Shown here piece after piece: positions 35,481 to 45,384 of a DNA stretch of 64,000 nucleotides (position 1 is its first letter; every line of letters begins with the position of its first letter). The translations under genes were made by a program, and so were the position numbers. The notes beneath the pieces are model-generated. The model did no database searches. It saw nothing but the letters and a program-made list of their open reading frames with translations, and was not told where the DNA came from. The DNA is from Alphaproteobacteria bacterium (GTDB taxonomy: Bacteria > Pseudomonadota > Alphaproteobacteria > Micropepsales > Micropepsaceae): the NCBI GenBank assembly GCA_025924715.1, contig JAICHV010000004.1:45679-109678 (forward strand). Direction: 5' to 3'.

Positions 35481-35536
35481 TCCCGGATCAGCAACGCACC
35501 AGCGCGCTGTCGCGCGCCGCTGCATTGCATCCGGGA
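35481..35536. repeat. REP-like palindromic element between convergent genes
   Basis: TCCCGGAT (35481-35488) and ATCCGGGA (35529-35536) close a long hairpin whose inner part is rich in GCGC. Elements with TCCCGGAT ends are dispersed in many alphaproteobacterial genomes. It lies between the ends of cysNC and ugd and may act as a bidirectional terminator. Only one full copy is seen here. Confidence 0.55.
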
Positions 35537-35548
35537 TGACAAGACGCG

Positions 35549-36853
35549 TTAAACGCTGGCGCGTCCCACGCTGACATAGCGAAAGCCCAGCTGCGCCATC
35601 TGGGCGGGACGGTAGATGTTGCGCAGATCGACCATCAGCGGGGTCTTGAGCGCGGATTTCATCTTGGCGAAGTCCAGGGCGCGGAATTCATTCCATTCCG
35701 TCAGGATCACGACGCCGTCAGCCCCGGTCAGGGCGTCATAGGCGTCCTTGCAATTTTCCACATTCAGATATTTGCGCGCTTCCTTGCCGCCTTCGGGATC
35801 ATAGGCCCGGATGGTGGCGCCGGCCTGTTGCAGCGCCGGCACGATGGCCAGGCTCGGGGCATCGCGCATGTCGTCGGTATTGGGTTTGAAGGTCAGGCCC
35901 AGCACCGCGATGGTCTTGCCGGACACCCCGCCAAAGGCTGCTTCGATTTTCTTGGCCATTTCCAGCTTGCGCGCGTCATTGACCGCGACCACGGCTTCGA
36001 CGATCTGGCTGGGGGCGCCGGCCTCGCGCGCGGTCCTCACCAGGGCAAGCGTGTCCTTGGGAAAGCAGGAGCCGCCAAAACCGGGGCCGGCATGCAGGAA
36101 TTTCGAACCGATGCGGCCGTCCAAACCGATGCCGCGGGCGACGTCCTGGACGTCGGCGTCGACTTTCTCGCACAGGCTCGCCATCTCGTTGATGAAGGTG
36201 ATCTTGGTGGCGAGAAATGCGTTGGCGGCATATTTGATCAGCTCGCTGGTCTCGCGGCTGGTGAACAGGATAGGCGTCTCGTTCAGGAACAGCGGGCGGT
36301 AGATTTCCTTCATCACCTCGCGGGCACGCATCGTATCGCAGCCCACCACCACGCGGTCGGGGCGCCGGAAATCCTCGATCGCCGAACCTTCCCGCAGGAA
36401 TTCGGGATTGGACGCCATGTCGAAATCGACATCGGCGCGCGCCTTTTTGATGATGGTTTCCACCTTGCGGCTGGTTCCCACCGGCACCGTCGATTTGGTT
36501 ACCACCACGGCATATTGGGTCAGCGCGCCGGCGATCTCTTCTGCAGCGGCGAAGACATAGGACAGATCGGCATGGCCGTCGCCGCGGCGGCTGGGCGTGC
36601 CCACGGCGATGAACACGGCCTCGGCGCCGGCCACGGCGGTTTTCAGATCGGTATCGAAGGACAGCCGGCCGGCCTTCACATTGGCGGCGACCACTTCGTC
36701 CAGGCCCGGTTCGAAGATCGGGATTACCCCCCGGCAAAGGGCCTCGACCTTGGCCTGGTCCTTATCGACGCAGACCACCTGATGGCCAAATTCGGACAGG
36801 CAAGCCCCTGACACCAGGCCAACATAGCCGGTCCCGATCATTGCAATGCGCAT
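35549..36853 (-). CDS. ugd: UDP-glucose 6-dehydrogenase
   Basis: 434 residues, typical of bacterial Ugd. The N-terminus MRIAMIGTGYVGLVSGACL is the NAD-binding Rossmann start, FGGSCFPKD near 257-265 carries the catalytic Cys, and GLTFKPNTDDMRDAPSL near 320-336 is the conserved C-terminal domain motif. It oxidises UDP-glucose to UDP-glucuronate with two NAD+. It is divergent from pseB with a 187-base gap and convergent to cysNC. Confidence 0.95.
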   Translation of the reverse strand: MRIAMIGTGYVGLVSGACLSEFGHQVVCVDKDQAKVEALCRGVIPIFEPGLDEVVAANVKAGRLSFDTDLKTAVAGAEAVFIAVGTPSRRGDGHADLSYVFAAAEEIAGALTQYAVVVTKSTVPVGTSRKVETIIKKARADVDFDMASNPEFLREGSAIEDFRRPDRVVVGCDTMRAREVMKEIYRPLFLNETPILFTSRETSELIKYAANAFLATKITFINEMASLCEKVDADVQDVARGIGLDGRIGSKFLHAGPGFGGSCFPKDTLALVRTAREAGAPSQIVEAVVAVNDARKLEMAKKIEAAFGGVSGKTIAVLGLTFKPNTDDMRDAPSLAIVPALQQAGATIRAYDPEGGKEARKYLNVENCKDAYDALTGADGVVILTEWNEFRALDFAKMKSALKTPLMVDLRNIYRPAQMAQLGFRYVSVGRASV

Positions 36854-36958
36854 GTGAATTTCCTGGAAAAGCTGGCCTTTTTGGCCGGAGTGGCAGGTGA
36901 ATTCAAGGGATTTTTTGCACTGAGGGTCATCCGAAACCCGTCATCCCCGCGGAGGGCG

Positions 36959-36974
36959 GTTAATGCGCGTTAAC
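36959..36974. promoter_or_regulatory. Inverted repeat in the ugd-pseB divergent region
   Basis: GTTAA (36959-36963) and TTAAC (36970-36974) flank TGCGCG. It resembles the two TTAA halves of a CtrA box, but the spacing is six, not seven, so it may simply be a local operator-like repeat. Nothing else stands out in this 187-base gap. Confidence 0.25.
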
Positions 36975-37040
36975 TCCAGGTTTTCGTTTTAGAAACTACT
37001 TCGAGCCAAACTGGATCAAGAAATCCAGGATTAATGGAAT

Positions 37041-38135
37041 ATGTCTCCCCCCGCCCTGGCTGTCTCCCAGCCTTCGCAGCTTCATTCCGGCGCCGTGACC
37101 ACGGTTTCGACCCTGCGCGATTTCTCGCAGCCCTGGATGGATTTGAACGACAAGTCGGTGCTGGTCACCGGCGGCACCGGCTCTTTCGGCAAGCATTTCA
37201 TCAAGACGGTCATCGCCCAATACAAACCGCGCCGGTTGATCGTGTTCAGCCGCGACGAACTGAAACAGTTCGAGATGGCGCAGGACTTCCCGCCGGAGAA
37301 ATATCCCTTCATCCGCTATTTCATCGGCGATGTGCGCGACCGCGACCGGCTGGAGCTGGCCCTGCGCGATGTCGATTTCGTCATCCATGCCGCGGCGATG
37401 AAGCAGGTCACCACCGCCGAGTACAATCCCTTCGAATGCATCCGCACCAATGTCTTCGGGGCGGAGAATGTGGTCAGCGCCTGTCTGCGCCGCAACGTCA
37501 AGCGCGTGATCGCGCTGTCGACCGACAAGGCCGCCAATCCGGTCAATTTGTATGGGGCTTCCAAGCTCGCCTCCGACAAGATCTTCGTGGCCGCCAACAA
37601 TCTCGCCGGCTCGGACGGACCCCGGTTTTCGGTGGTGCGCTATGGCAATGTCTTCGGCTCCCGGGGTTCGGTGGTGCCGTTCTTCAAGAAACTGATCGCC
37701 GAGGGCGCCCAAAGCCTGCCGATCACCGATGAGCGCATGACCCGCTTCTGGATCACCTTGACCCAGGGGGTGAATTTCGTTCTCTCCAGCATGGAGATGA
37801 TGCGGGGCGGGGAGATCTATGTGCCCAAGATTCCCTCCACCACGATTCCGGATGTCGCCCGGCTGATCGATCCCGGCATGAAGCAGCATGTCATCGGCAT
37901 CCGTCCCGGCGAGAAGCTGCACGAAACCATGATCCCGGTCGACGATGCCCATTGCACCGTCGAGCTGGACGACCGTTATGTCATTCTGCAGAGCTTCGCC
38001 AATGCGGCGCGCGACGCCTATCTGCATCGCGGCGCCCAGCCTGTCCCCGAAGGCTTTTCCTACTCCAGCGATTCCAATCCCGAACGCCTGGATGCGCGCG
38101 GCCTGCAAACCATGCTGCAGCTGGCCTATGCCTGA
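37041..38135 (+). CDS. pseB: UDP-N-acetylglucosamine 4,6-dehydratase (inverting)
   Basis: 364 residues from ATG 37041; a second in-frame ATG at 37137 would give 332 residues, closer to the usual family length, and is a real alternative. AGGA lies ten bases before the first ATG. TGGTGSFG at 43-50 (long form) is the NAD(P) loop and the later LSTDKAANPVNLYGASK segment carries the catalytic Lys and Tyr region of the PseB/FlaA1 group. It makes the 4-keto-6-deoxy-AltNAc nucleotide, first step to pseudaminic acid and related amino sugars. Its stop overlaps the pseC start. Confidence 0.9.
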   Translation: MSPPALAVSQPSQLHSGAVTTVSTLRDFSQPWMDLNDKSVLVTGGTGSFGKHFIKTVIAQYKPRRLIVFSRDELKQFEMAQDFPPEKYPFIRYFIGDVRDRDRLELALRDVDFVIHAAAMKQVTTAEYNPFECIRTNVFGAENVVSACLRRNVKRVIALSTDKAANPVNLYGASKLASDKIFVAANNLAGSDGPRFSVVRYGNVFGSRGSVVPFFKKLIAEGAQSLPITDERMTRFWITLTQGVNFVLSSMEMMRGGEIYVPKIPSTTIPDVARLIDPGMKQHVIGIRPGEKLHETMIPVDDAHCTVELDDRYVILQSFANAARDAYLHRGAQPVPEGFSYSSDSNPERLDARGLQTMLQLAYA

Positions 38136-39276
38136 CCGCGAGGCCGGCGCCCAATCGAGCTTCCTGCCTTACGGCCGGCAAGAGATCGGCGACGCCGATG
38201 TGAAGGCGGTGGTCGAGGCTTTGGTCAGCGGCTGGCTCACCACCGGGCCGCGGGTGGCGCGATTCGAAAAGGCCTTTGCCCAGCATTGCGGCGCCGCCGA
38301 GGCGGTCGCGGTCAATTCGGGCACTGCCGCGCTGCATGCGGCGATGCGGGCGCTGGGACTGCATACCGGCGATGAAGTCATCGTGCCGGCGATCACCTTT
38401 GCGGCTTCCGCCAATGCCGCGGTCTATGAGGGCGCCACCCCCGTCTTTGCCGATGTCGATCCCGATACTTTGCTGGTCGATCCGGCTTCGGTGCGGGCCC
38501 GTATCGGGCCGCGCACCAAGGCCATTGTGGCGGTGGATTATGCCGGTCAGCCGGCGGATTACGATGCCTTGAAAGACATCGCCCGCGGCCGCGGCATCCG
38601 GCTGATCGCCGATGCCTGTCATGCGCCGGGTGCCACCTATAAGGGCCGCGCCGTGGGCACGCTGGCGGATATTTCCTGTTTCTCGTTTCATCCGGTGAAG
38701 CACCTGACCACCTGCGAAGGCGGGATGAGCGTCACCGAGGATGCGCGCATGGCGGCCCAGATGCGCCGCTTCCGCAATCACGGCATCGACAGCGACCACC
38801 GCGCCCGCGAGGCGGCAGGGGCCTATGCCTATGACATGACCGAGCTGGGCTATAATTATCGGCTGCCGGATGTGCAATGCGCCTTGGGCCTGGCGCAGTT
38901 GACGCGGCTGAACAAATGGGTCCATGCCCGCCAGAAGGTCGCCGCGCTATACGACAAGGCCTTGACGCGGGTGCCGCAAGTGACGCCGCTCAAGACCCAT
39001 CACGACCGCACTCATGCCTATCATATATATGTGGTCAAGCTCGATCCCGCCTTGGACCGCGACAAGGTGTTCGCCACGCTGCGTGCCAAGGGCATCGGCG
39101 CCAATGTGCATTATGCGCCGGTCTATCTGCATTCCTATTATCGCGCCCGCGGTTATGGCGCCGGCCTCGCGCCGATGGCGGAGCGTGCCGCCAAACATGT
39201 TCTCACCCTGCCGATGTTTCCGGCGATGACGGCGGACGACGTGACGCGGGTGGTGGACGTCCTCAAATCGCTTTGA
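38128..39276 (+). CDS. pseC: UDP-4-amino-4,6-dideoxy-N-acetyl-beta-L-altrosamine transaminase
   Basis: 382 residues from the ATG at 38128, which overlaps the pseB stop by eight bases; the frame upstream lies in pseB. It is a DegT/DnrJ/EryC1 PLP aminotransferase with NSGTAALH at 63-70 and the PLP Lys191 in FHPVKHLTTCEGG. It aminates the PseB product. The remaining pseudaminate genes (pseF, G, H, I) are absent, so the pathway may end here and deliver a UDP-diamino or amino-dideoxy sugar to a transferase. The stop abuts the convergent gene's stop (TGA-TCA). Confidence 0.9.
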   Translation: MPDREAGAQSSFLPYGRQEIGDADVKAVVEALVSGWLTTGPRVARFEKAFAQHCGAAEAVAVNSGTAALHAAMRALGLHTGDEVIVPAITFAASANAAVYEGATPVFADVDPDTLLVDPASVRARIGPRTKAIVAVDYAGQPADYDALKDIARGRGIRLIADACHAPGATYKGRAVGTLADISCFSFHPVKHLTTCEGGMSVTEDARMAAQMRRFRNHGIDSDHRAREAAGAYAYDMTELGYNYRLPDVQCALGLAQLTRLNKWVHARQKVAALYDKALTRVPQVTPLKTHHDRTHAYHIYVVKLDPALDRDKVFATLRAKGIGANVHYAPVYLHSYYRARGYGAGLAPMAERAAKHVLTLPMFPAMTADDVTRVVDVLKSL

Positions 39277-40107
39277 TCACCACAGGGACGGCGTGAGCAG
39301 ATGTTCGTCCTGAAGCGCGAATGACGGCCAGTCGAGCGCAGGGAGGGCGATCTCCGTCGCCGCGATGATCTTGTCCAATTCCTCCAGGCTCGTCACCCCG
39401 ACCAGGCCGATATCGATCTCCTGCCGCGACAACACAAATCCCAGGGCCGCTTGCAGGGGCGTAACACCGGCCTCACGCAAGGCGGCACGCAGACGCGCCA
39501 GCGGCGCTGCGGCCGCTTTCAGCTTTTCCGGTGGCGGATCGAGGAACAACAGGCCCTGCAGGAACAGCGAGCGCGCATGCACCTCCACCCCCAGGTCTTT
39601 CAATTTCGCCAGCGTGCCGTCGGCAAGCAGGCGCTGGTCGAGCACGCTGAAAGGCAGTTGGATCACATCGGGTTTGAACCGGGCCGCCAAGCTTGCGGGA
39701 TCGTCGGCGACATAAGTGGAAATGCCGAGTTTGGCGAAGACCCCCTCCGCTTTGAGTCGCTGCAGCGCCGGCCATAACGTCCCGTCTGCCAGATCGCCCG
39801 CCGCATGCACCAGCAACGTGTCGGCGCCCAGGGCGGTGGCCGATTGCCGGGCGCGCGCGAGCACGGCATCCAGGCCCTGGCCGAACCCGATGGTTTTTGT
39901 AACGATGCGGAAGGGGCGGATGTCCAGCGCGGCCAGTACCCTCTCGGCCTCGCCGTAATTGGCGGCGGTGTCGAGCAGGCCAATTCCCGCATCGGCGCTG
40001 CGCGCCAGGATCGCCGCGGCCTGGGCGGGCTTGACCTGCCCCGAGCGGTTCGACACGCCATAGGCCTGCCCGAACTGCACCGTTCCCAGTCCCAGTTTGG
40101 CGATCAC
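39277..40107 (-). CDS. Aldo/keto reductase
   Basis: 276 residues, a single TIM-barrel domain. The four catalytic residues are in place: D46 in [10 protein letters not shown]51, K71 in VTKTIG and H101 in LLVHAAGD. The C-terminal half has [15 protein letters not shown] and a [16 protein letters not shown] cofactor site as in the AKR group that occurs in surface-sugar clusters. Reduction of a sugar intermediate is plausible but only inferred. Its stop codon abuts the pseC stop, the two genes being convergent with no gap. Confidence 0.85.
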   Translation of the reverse strand: MIAKLGLGTVQFGQAYGVSNRSGQVKPAQAAAILARSADAGIGLLDTAANYGEAERVLAALDIRPFRIVTKTIGFGQGLDAVLARARQSATALGADTLLVHAAGDLADGTLWPALQRLKAEGVFAKLGISTYVADDPASLAARFKPDVIQLPFSVLDQRLLADGTLAKLKDLGVEVHARSLFLQGLLFLDPPPEKLKAAAAPLARLRAALREAGVTPLQAALGFVLSRQEIDIGLVGVTSLEELDKIIAATEIALPALDWPSFALQDEHLLTPSLW

Positions 40108-40281
40108 AGCGGGTTTGGCTCCGTCATCGATGCGGCTTTCCCCCGGCGCAATTTTGATCCTGCCTTGTTAGGCCCAAATCCGGTCGGCGCACAACTACCT
40201 TGCGGCGGGACGGCGCCCGGTGGCAGTTTGCGCGTCCGCGGCTTTGCCGCGCCGGTCAAAAACAAGAAAATTCGGGATACC

Positions 40282-42420
40282 ATGACACATTATATCGACC
40301 GCGCCGGCCTTCGCGTCGCCGAGGAACTGGTGCGATTTCTGGAAGACGAGGCGCTCCCTGGTACCGGGATCGCCGCACCGGATTTCTGGAAAGGTGCGGC
40401 GGATATTTTCGCCCGTTTCGTCCCCGAAAATCGCAGCCTGCTCGCCAAGCGCGACGAATTCCAGGCCGCGATCGATGACTGGCTTCGCGCGCGCCGCGGC
40501 AAACCGCTGGATGCGGCCGCCTATCGTGAATTTCTCGTCAGCTTGGGGTACCTCACGTCCGAACCGCAGCCCTTCCAGATCGGCACCAGCAATTGCGACG
40601 CCGAACTGGCGGCCACCGCCGGTCCCCAATTGGTTGTTCCGGTCCTCAATGCGCGTTTCCTGCTCAATGCCGCCAATGCGCGCTGGGGAAGCCTTTACGA
40701 CGCCTTTTACGGCACCGATGCGCTGACGCCCGAACCGGCGCCCGCGCGCGGATATGATGCGGCCCGCGGCGCGTTGGTGATCGCCAATGCCAAGGCGTTC
40801 CTCGATCAAGCCGTGCCGCTGGCTTCCGGCAGCCATGGCGATGTCGAAGCCTGGCAGGTGGTGGACGGCGAATTGCTGCCGGCGCTGAAGGACGAACACG
40901 CCTTCATCGGCTACCGCGGCGAGGCGCGCAATCCCTCGGCGCTTCTGCTGCGCCACAATGGTCTGCACATCCAATTGATCCTGGACCGTGCCCATCCCAT
41001 CGGCAAAGCCGACAAGGCCGGGCTCGCGGATGTGATCCTGGAATCCGCGCTCACCACCATCGTCGATCTGGAAGATTCCGTCGCCGCCGTGGATGCGCCG
41101 GACAAGGTCGCGGCCTATTCCAATTGGCTGGGCCTGATGAAAGGCGATCTGACCGCCGATTTTGAGAAAGGCGGCAAGACCCTTCACCGCAGCCTGAGCC
41201 CGGATGTTGAATATACCGGCGCCGATGGCGGCATGGTGCGCTTGCCGGGCCGCAGTCTGCTCCTGGTGCGTAATGTCGGCCATCTGATGACCACGCCGGC
41301 GGTGTTGCTGCCCGACGGCAGTGAAGCCCCGGAAGGCATCCTGGACGCAATCGTCACCAGCCTGATCGCCTTGCATGACCTGAAGCGCCTGGGGCGTTTC
41401 ATCAACAGCCGCACCGGCTCCCATTATATCGTCAAGCCCAAGATGCACGGCCCCGACGAGGCCGGTTTCACCAACCGGCTGTTCGATGCCGTCGAAGATC
41501 TGCTGGGCTTGGCCCGCCACACCATCAAGGTGGGTGTGATGGATGAAGAGCGCCGCACCAGCGCCAATCTGGCCGCCACGATTTACGCGGTGAAGGACCG
41601 CATCATGTTCATCAACACCGGCTTCCTGGACCGCACCGGCGACGAAATCCATACCTCGATGCAGGCCGGCGCCATGGTGCCCAAGACGAAGATGAAGGAA
41701 ACCGCCTGGATCAGCGCCTATGAACAGCGCAATGTCGCCATCGGCCTTGCTTGCGGCTTTTCCGGCAAGGCGCAGATCGGCAAGGGGATGTGGGCGGCGC
41801 CCGACCGCATGGCCGACATGCTGGCGCAAAAGCTGGCCCATCCCAAAACCGGCGCCAATACCGCCTGGGTGCCCAGCCCAACGGCGGCCACGCTGCATGC
41901 GCTGCATTATCACGCCGTCGACGTATTCGCGCGCCAAAAGGAACTACGCGGCGAAAAACCGGCAAGCCTGGAGGCGCTGCTGACGCCGCCGCTGGCGGGG
42001 TCGGTGAACTGGCCGCCCGAATTGGTGCGCGAGGAAATCCGCAACAACACCCAAGGAATCCTAGGCTATGTGGTGCGCTGGATCGACCAGGGCGTGGGCT
42101 GTTCCAAAGTGCCGGACATTCACGATATCGGCCTGATGGAAGACCGCGCCACCTTGCGCATTTCCTCTCAGCATCTGGCCAATTGGCTGCTGCATGGCGT
42201 CTGTACGCAGCAAGAGGTCGATGCCGCTTTCCTGGAAATGGCGGCCAAGGTGGATGCCCAGAACGCCTCCGATCCCGCCTATCACCCGATGGCGAAGGAT
42301 CCGCAAAACAGCTTGGCCTTTCAGGCGGCGCGGGCGCTGGTCTATCGCGGCTTGGAACAGCCCAATGGCTACACCGAACCGCTGTTGCATGAATTCCGCC
42401 GACGGGTGAAGAATTCGTAA
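40282..42420 (+). CDS. glcB: Malate synthase G
   Basis: 712 residues from the ATG at 40282 ([19 protein letters not shown]); the open frame further upstream is outside the family and was rejected. Length fits isoform G (about 720). LVRNVGHLM near 331, [16 protein letters not shown] near 379-394 with the metal and acetyl-CoA site, and [18 protein letters not shown] near 491-508 are family motifs. It condenses glyoxylate and acetyl-CoA to malate. No isocitrate lyase is nearby. Not obviously linked to the surface locus. Confidence 0.95.
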   Translation: MTHYIDRAGLRVAEELVRFLEDEALPGTGIAAPDFWKGAADIFARFVPENRSLLAKRDEFQAAIDDWLRARRGKPLDAAAYREFLVSLGYLTSEPQPFQIGTSNCDAELAATAGPQLVVPVLNARFLLNAANARWGSLYDAFYGTDALTPEPAPARGYDAARGALVIANAKAFLDQAVPLASGSHGDVEAWQVVDGELLPALKDEHAFIGYRGEARNPSALLLRHNGLHIQLILDRAHPIGKADKAGLADVILESALTTIVDLEDSVAAVDAPDKVAAYSNWLGLMKGDLTADFEKGGKTLHRSLSPDVEYTGADGGMVRLPGRSLLLVRNVGHLMTTPAVLLPDGSEAPEGILDAIVTSLIALHDLKRLGRFINSRTGSHYIVKPKMHGPDEAGFTNRLFDAVEDLLGLARHTIKVGVMDEERRTSANLAATIYAVKDRIMFINTGFLDRTGDEIHTSMQAGAMVPKTKMKETAWISAYEQRNVAIGLACGFSGKAQIGKGMWAAPDRMADMLAQKLAHPKTGANTAWVPSPTAATLHALHYHAVDVFARQKELRGEKPASLEALLTPPLAGSVNWPPELVREEIRNNTQGILGYVVRWIDQGVGCSKVPDIHDIGLMEDRATLRISSQHLANWLLHGVCTQQEVDAAFLEMAAKVDAQNASDPAYHPMAKDPQNSLAFQAARALVYRGLEQPNGYTEPLLHEFRRRVKNS

Positions 42421-42428
42421 AACTGCGT

Positions 42429-42443
42429 TTAAGAACCCATAAA
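42429..42443. promoter_or_regulatory. Possible CtrA-like box upstream of the Flp pilin
   Basis: TTAA, seven bases, then TAAA matches the TTAA-N7-TTAA CtrA consensus in seven of eight fixed positions, about 110 bases upstream of the pilin ATG. Chance occurrence cannot be excluded. Confidence 0.25.
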
Positions 42444-42551
42444 ACTACGGCGCGGTTATGCGCATCTTCTTAACGCTGACGGTAACAGTAGCGTGCAGCC
42501 ACCTGCCGCCCTGCTAGGCTCCTCATGCGTTCAGCTCGAGGGCTTTCCCAC

Positions 42552-42716
42552 ATGCGTAAACACATCTTGGCTTTTCTTGCCGACGACAACGGCGCCACGG
42601 CGATCGAATACGGCCTGATCGCGGCCTTGATCGCAGTGGTGGTGATCACCGCTCTGACCACCATCGGCACCAATCTGTCGGCGAAATTCACCGACATCGC
42701 GACCGGCCTGCGTTAA
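42552..42716 (+). CDS. Flp/PilA-type pilin
   Basis: 54 residues from ATG 42552 (MRKHILAFLADDNG); longer frames upstream lack conservation. A short charged leader ends in Gly, followed by ATAIEYGLIAALIAVVVI, the Flp pilin motif with Glu at +5 of the processed form. Processing would be by a TadV/CpaA-type prepilin peptidase. No tad/cpa assembly genes are in the window, so the pilin stands alone. GAGGG precedes it. Confidence 0.9.
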   Translation: MRKHILAFLADDNGATAIEYGLIAALIAVVVITALTTIGTNLSAKFTDIATGLR

Positions 42717-44791
42717 CCGGCGCGTAAATACCGCACGGCATCGTCGCGGCCGAACAGATAGAGAAGCACGCGCAGCGCTTCGCCGCGCGTGCTTCTCAAT
42801 TGCGGATCGCGGGCCAGGATCAGCCTGGCGTCGTCATGGGCGATCCCCAGCAACTCCGCATGCGCCACCGGATCGGCCAGGCGCAATTCCTCCATCCCGC
42901 TCTGCCGCTTGCCCAGCACATCGCCCGGGCCGCGCAGCTTCAGGTCCATCTCGGCAATGATGAAACCGTCATCGGTATCGCGCATGGCGGCCAGCCGTGC
43001 CTTGGCGGTTTCGCCGAGCCTGCCGTGATAGAGCAAGATGCAGCTCGATTTGCCGGTGCCTCGTCCCACCCGTCCGCGCAATTGGTGAAGCTGCGACAGG
43101 CCGAAGCGTTCGGCATGTTCCACCACCATGATGGTGGCCTCCGGCACGTCGACGCCGACCTCGATCACCGTGGTGGCGACCAGCAATTGAATCTCGCCGG
43201 ATTTCAAAGCCGCCATCGCCGCGTCGCGCTCGGCGGCTTTCATCCGCCCATGGACCAGCCCGACGGACACGCCAAGCGCGCCGCGCAGCATGACGGCGCG
43301 TTCTTCGGCGGCGGCCAGATCGATCTTCTCGGATTCCTCCACCAAGGGGCAGACCCAATAAGCCCGCTGCCCGGCGGCTAGCGCTTTGGCGAGATGGGCG
43401 ATGAGATCGTCCAGCCGGGCGGCGCCGATCACGCGGGTCTCCACCGGCTGGCGGCCGGGAGGGCGTCCGGTGATCTTGGACACATCCATGTCGCCGAAGG
43501 CGGTCAGGGCCAAAGTGCGGGGGATGGGCGTCGCCGTCATCACCAGCACATCGGCAGGGCGTTTTCCTTTACCTTGAAGCTGCATGCGCTGATGCACGCC
43601 GAAGCGATGCTGCTCGTCAACCACCGCCAGGCCCAGATCGCGGAACCCGACATCCTCCGAGAACAGGGCGTGGGTGCCGATCAGGATATCGATCTCGCCG
43701 GCGGCCAGCGCCTTGAGCGTAGCCTCGCGGCTCGCGCCTTTTTCCCGTCCCGTCAGCGCAGCCAGCTTGATGCCCGCCGCCGCCGCCAGCGGTAACAACG
43801 TCGCCAGATGCTGCCGCACCAGGATTTCGGTGGGCGCCATGAAAGCCCCTTGCAGGCCCGCCTCGACTGCCCGGGTCAAAGCCAGAAAGGCGACGATGGT
43901 TTTGCCCGATCCGACATCGCCCTGCAGCAGCCGCAGCATCCGCGTCTCGCCCGCCATATCCGCCTCGATCTCGGCCAAGGCGGTGAGCTGGCCATCGGTC
44001 AAGGCAAAGGGCAGGGCCGCGATCACAAGCGCCTTGCGCGTGCCGTCGCCATGTAGGGCGCGTCCGCCCACCTCTTTCAGCCGCGCGCGGATCAAAGTCA
44101 GGGCCAATTGGTTCGCCAGCAATTCGTCATAGGCCAGACGCTGGCGGGCCGGTGTGCTGGGCGAAAGATCGGCTTCATGGGAGGGCGCATGGACCGCGGC
44201 CAAAGCCTCGCCGAAAGGCGCGAAGCCGCGCTGCTTGAGGAAGGCCGGATCCTGCCATTCCGCCATGGACGGCACGCGTTCCAGCGCGCCTTTGATCGCG
44301 CGGCTGAGGGATTTGGCGGCGAGGCCTTCGGTCAGCGCATAGACCGGCTCATGCCGCGGCAGGGTGCCGTCCAATCCCAGGATGTAATCGGGATGCGCCA
44401 TCTGCAGGCGATCCTGGAATCTCTCGATCTTCCCGCTGACCAGGCGCTGGGCGCGCAGCGGCAGCACCTCCATCAGATAGCGAGCGTCGGCGCGGAAGAA
44501 CACCAGCTCCATGACGGCGCTGTCGTCGGACACTCGCACCTTATAAGGCTGGCTTTTGATCCGGGGCGGCAGGTGATCGAGGACAGAGACCGCAACGGTG
44601 GCGATGCGCCCCGCTTCGGCCGCGCTCAGCTTGGGACGGTAAGAGCGGTCAACCACCCCAACCGGCAGATCGAAGATCAGATCGACCAGGCGCGGACCGG
44701 CGACTTTGGCGATCAGCTTTTCCAGCTTCGGGCCCACGCCGGACAGGGCGCGGATATCGGCGAAAAGCGGAAACAGAATCGAAGGCCGCAT
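42713..44791 (-). CDS. recG: ATP-dependent DNA helicase RecG
   Basis: 692 residues from the ATG at 44791 (MRPSILFPLF); a TTG three codons upstream is also possible. The wedge domain is at the N-terminus (LSGVGPKLEKLIAKV). GDVGSGKT is motif I, DEQH motif II, and the second helicase half with TTVIEVGVDVPEATIMVVEHAE and QLRGRVGRG follows. It remodels stalled replication forks and Holliday junctions. Four bases overlap the convergent pilin stop. recG close to sdhE and mfd is a common alphaproteobacterial order. Confidence 0.95.
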   Translation of the reverse strand: MRPSILFPLFADIRALSGVGPKLEKLIAKVAGPRLVDLIFDLPVGVVDRSYRPKLSAAEAGRIATVAVSVLDHLPPRIKSQPYKVRVSDDSAVMELVFFRADARYLMEVLPLRAQRLVSGKIERFQDRLQMAHPDYILGLDGTLPRHEPVYALTEGLAAKSLSRAIKGALERVPSMAEWQDPAFLKQRGFAPFGEALAAVHAPSHEADLSPSTPARQRLAYDELLANQLALTLIRARLKEVGGRALHGDGTRKALVIAALPFALTDGQLTALAEIEADMAGETRMLRLLQGDVGSGKTIVAFLALTRAVEAGLQGAFMAPTEILVRQHLATLLPLAAAAGIKLAALTGREKGASREATLKALAAGEIDILIGTHALFSEDVGFRDLGLAVVDEQHRFGVHQRMQLQGKGKRPADVLVMTATPIPRTLALTAFGDMDVSKITGRPPGRQPVETRVIGAARLDDLIAHLAKALAAGQRAYWVCPLVEESEKIDLAAAEERAVMLRGALGVSVGLVHGRMKAAERDAAMAALKSGEIQLLVATTVIEVGVDVPEATIMVVEHAERFGLSQLHQLRGRVGRGTGKSSCILLYHGRLGETAKARLAAMRDTDDGFIIAEMDLKLRGPGDVLGKRQSGMEELRLADPVAHAELLGIAHDDARLILARDPQLRSTRGEALRVLLYLFGRDDAVRYLRAG

Positions 44792-44832
44792 ACGGGACAA
44801 GATAGCCGCGCCGGCCGCCCCCGCTCAACGCG

Positions 44833-45384
44833 TCAGCGGGGGGCCGATCCCGAGGTTGGACCCGCCGGCTTGGAATCGGCGTCCGGCTCTTCGATCTCAC
44901 CGGCGCCTTCCGAAAGTCCGGTGAAGCCGTGATGGGTCAGGATCTTGGAGAGCTCGGCGAGCATCATCTCGACATGCTCTTGCGGCAACGCCGTCGCGCC
45001 GGGGGCCAGCATTCTCATGGCCCGCATATGGACATGGATCGAGGCCACGTCGTCGCGTTTGTTGCGGGCCAGGCCGTCGGCGACGTCGCACATGCTGCGG
45101 GTCGCTCTGTCCAGGGCTTCATAAGAGAATGTGCCGGCCAGGGTGACGATCTGGTCGCCCAGGGCGAGAATTTCATTCATCTGCGCCCGGGAATAGGCCG
45201 ACGCCGATTGCGGCTTATAGACCACCTTTTCCAGCGCAGCCATCGAGGCCAGGATGACCTCATCGCTTTTGGCGCGCATGGTTTCGAGCTGTTTCTTGGC
45301 TTCCTCGACCGCATCGCTGCGGTTGATGCCGCCCAATCGTCCCACCAGTTCCGATAATCGCGTCTTGGGAAAATGCGTCAGCAT
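44833..45384 (-). CDS. Predicted helical protein encoded with a receiver protein
   Basis: 183 residues, mostly alpha-helical by pattern, beginning MLTHFPKTRLSELVGRLGGI and ending in an acidic Pro/Ala-rich tail. No catalytic motif is seen. The ATG lies inside the 3' end of the receiver gene (7-bp overlap), so the two are translationally coupled and may form a signalling pair. Similar proteins next to single-domain receivers are found in other alphaproteobacteria, sometimes labelled as chemotaxis-associated; that label is not supported here. Confidence 0.75.
   Translation of the reverse strand: MLTHFPKTRLSELVGRLGGINRSDAVEEAKKQLETMRAKSDEVILASMAALEKVVYKPQSASAYSRAQMNEILALGDQIVTLAGTFSYEALDRATRSMCDVADGLARNKRDDVASIHVHMRAMRMLAPGATALPQEHVEMMLAELSKILTHHGFTGLSEGAGEIEEPDADSKPAGPTSGSAPR

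Noticed and set aside
36959..36974. CtrA box in the ugd-pseB gap
   Set aside because: Spacing between TTAA halves is six rather than seven, so it is listed only as a low-confidence inverted repeat.
40195..41937. Minus-strand open frame of 580 codons
   Set aside because: It is the shadow of malate synthase G.
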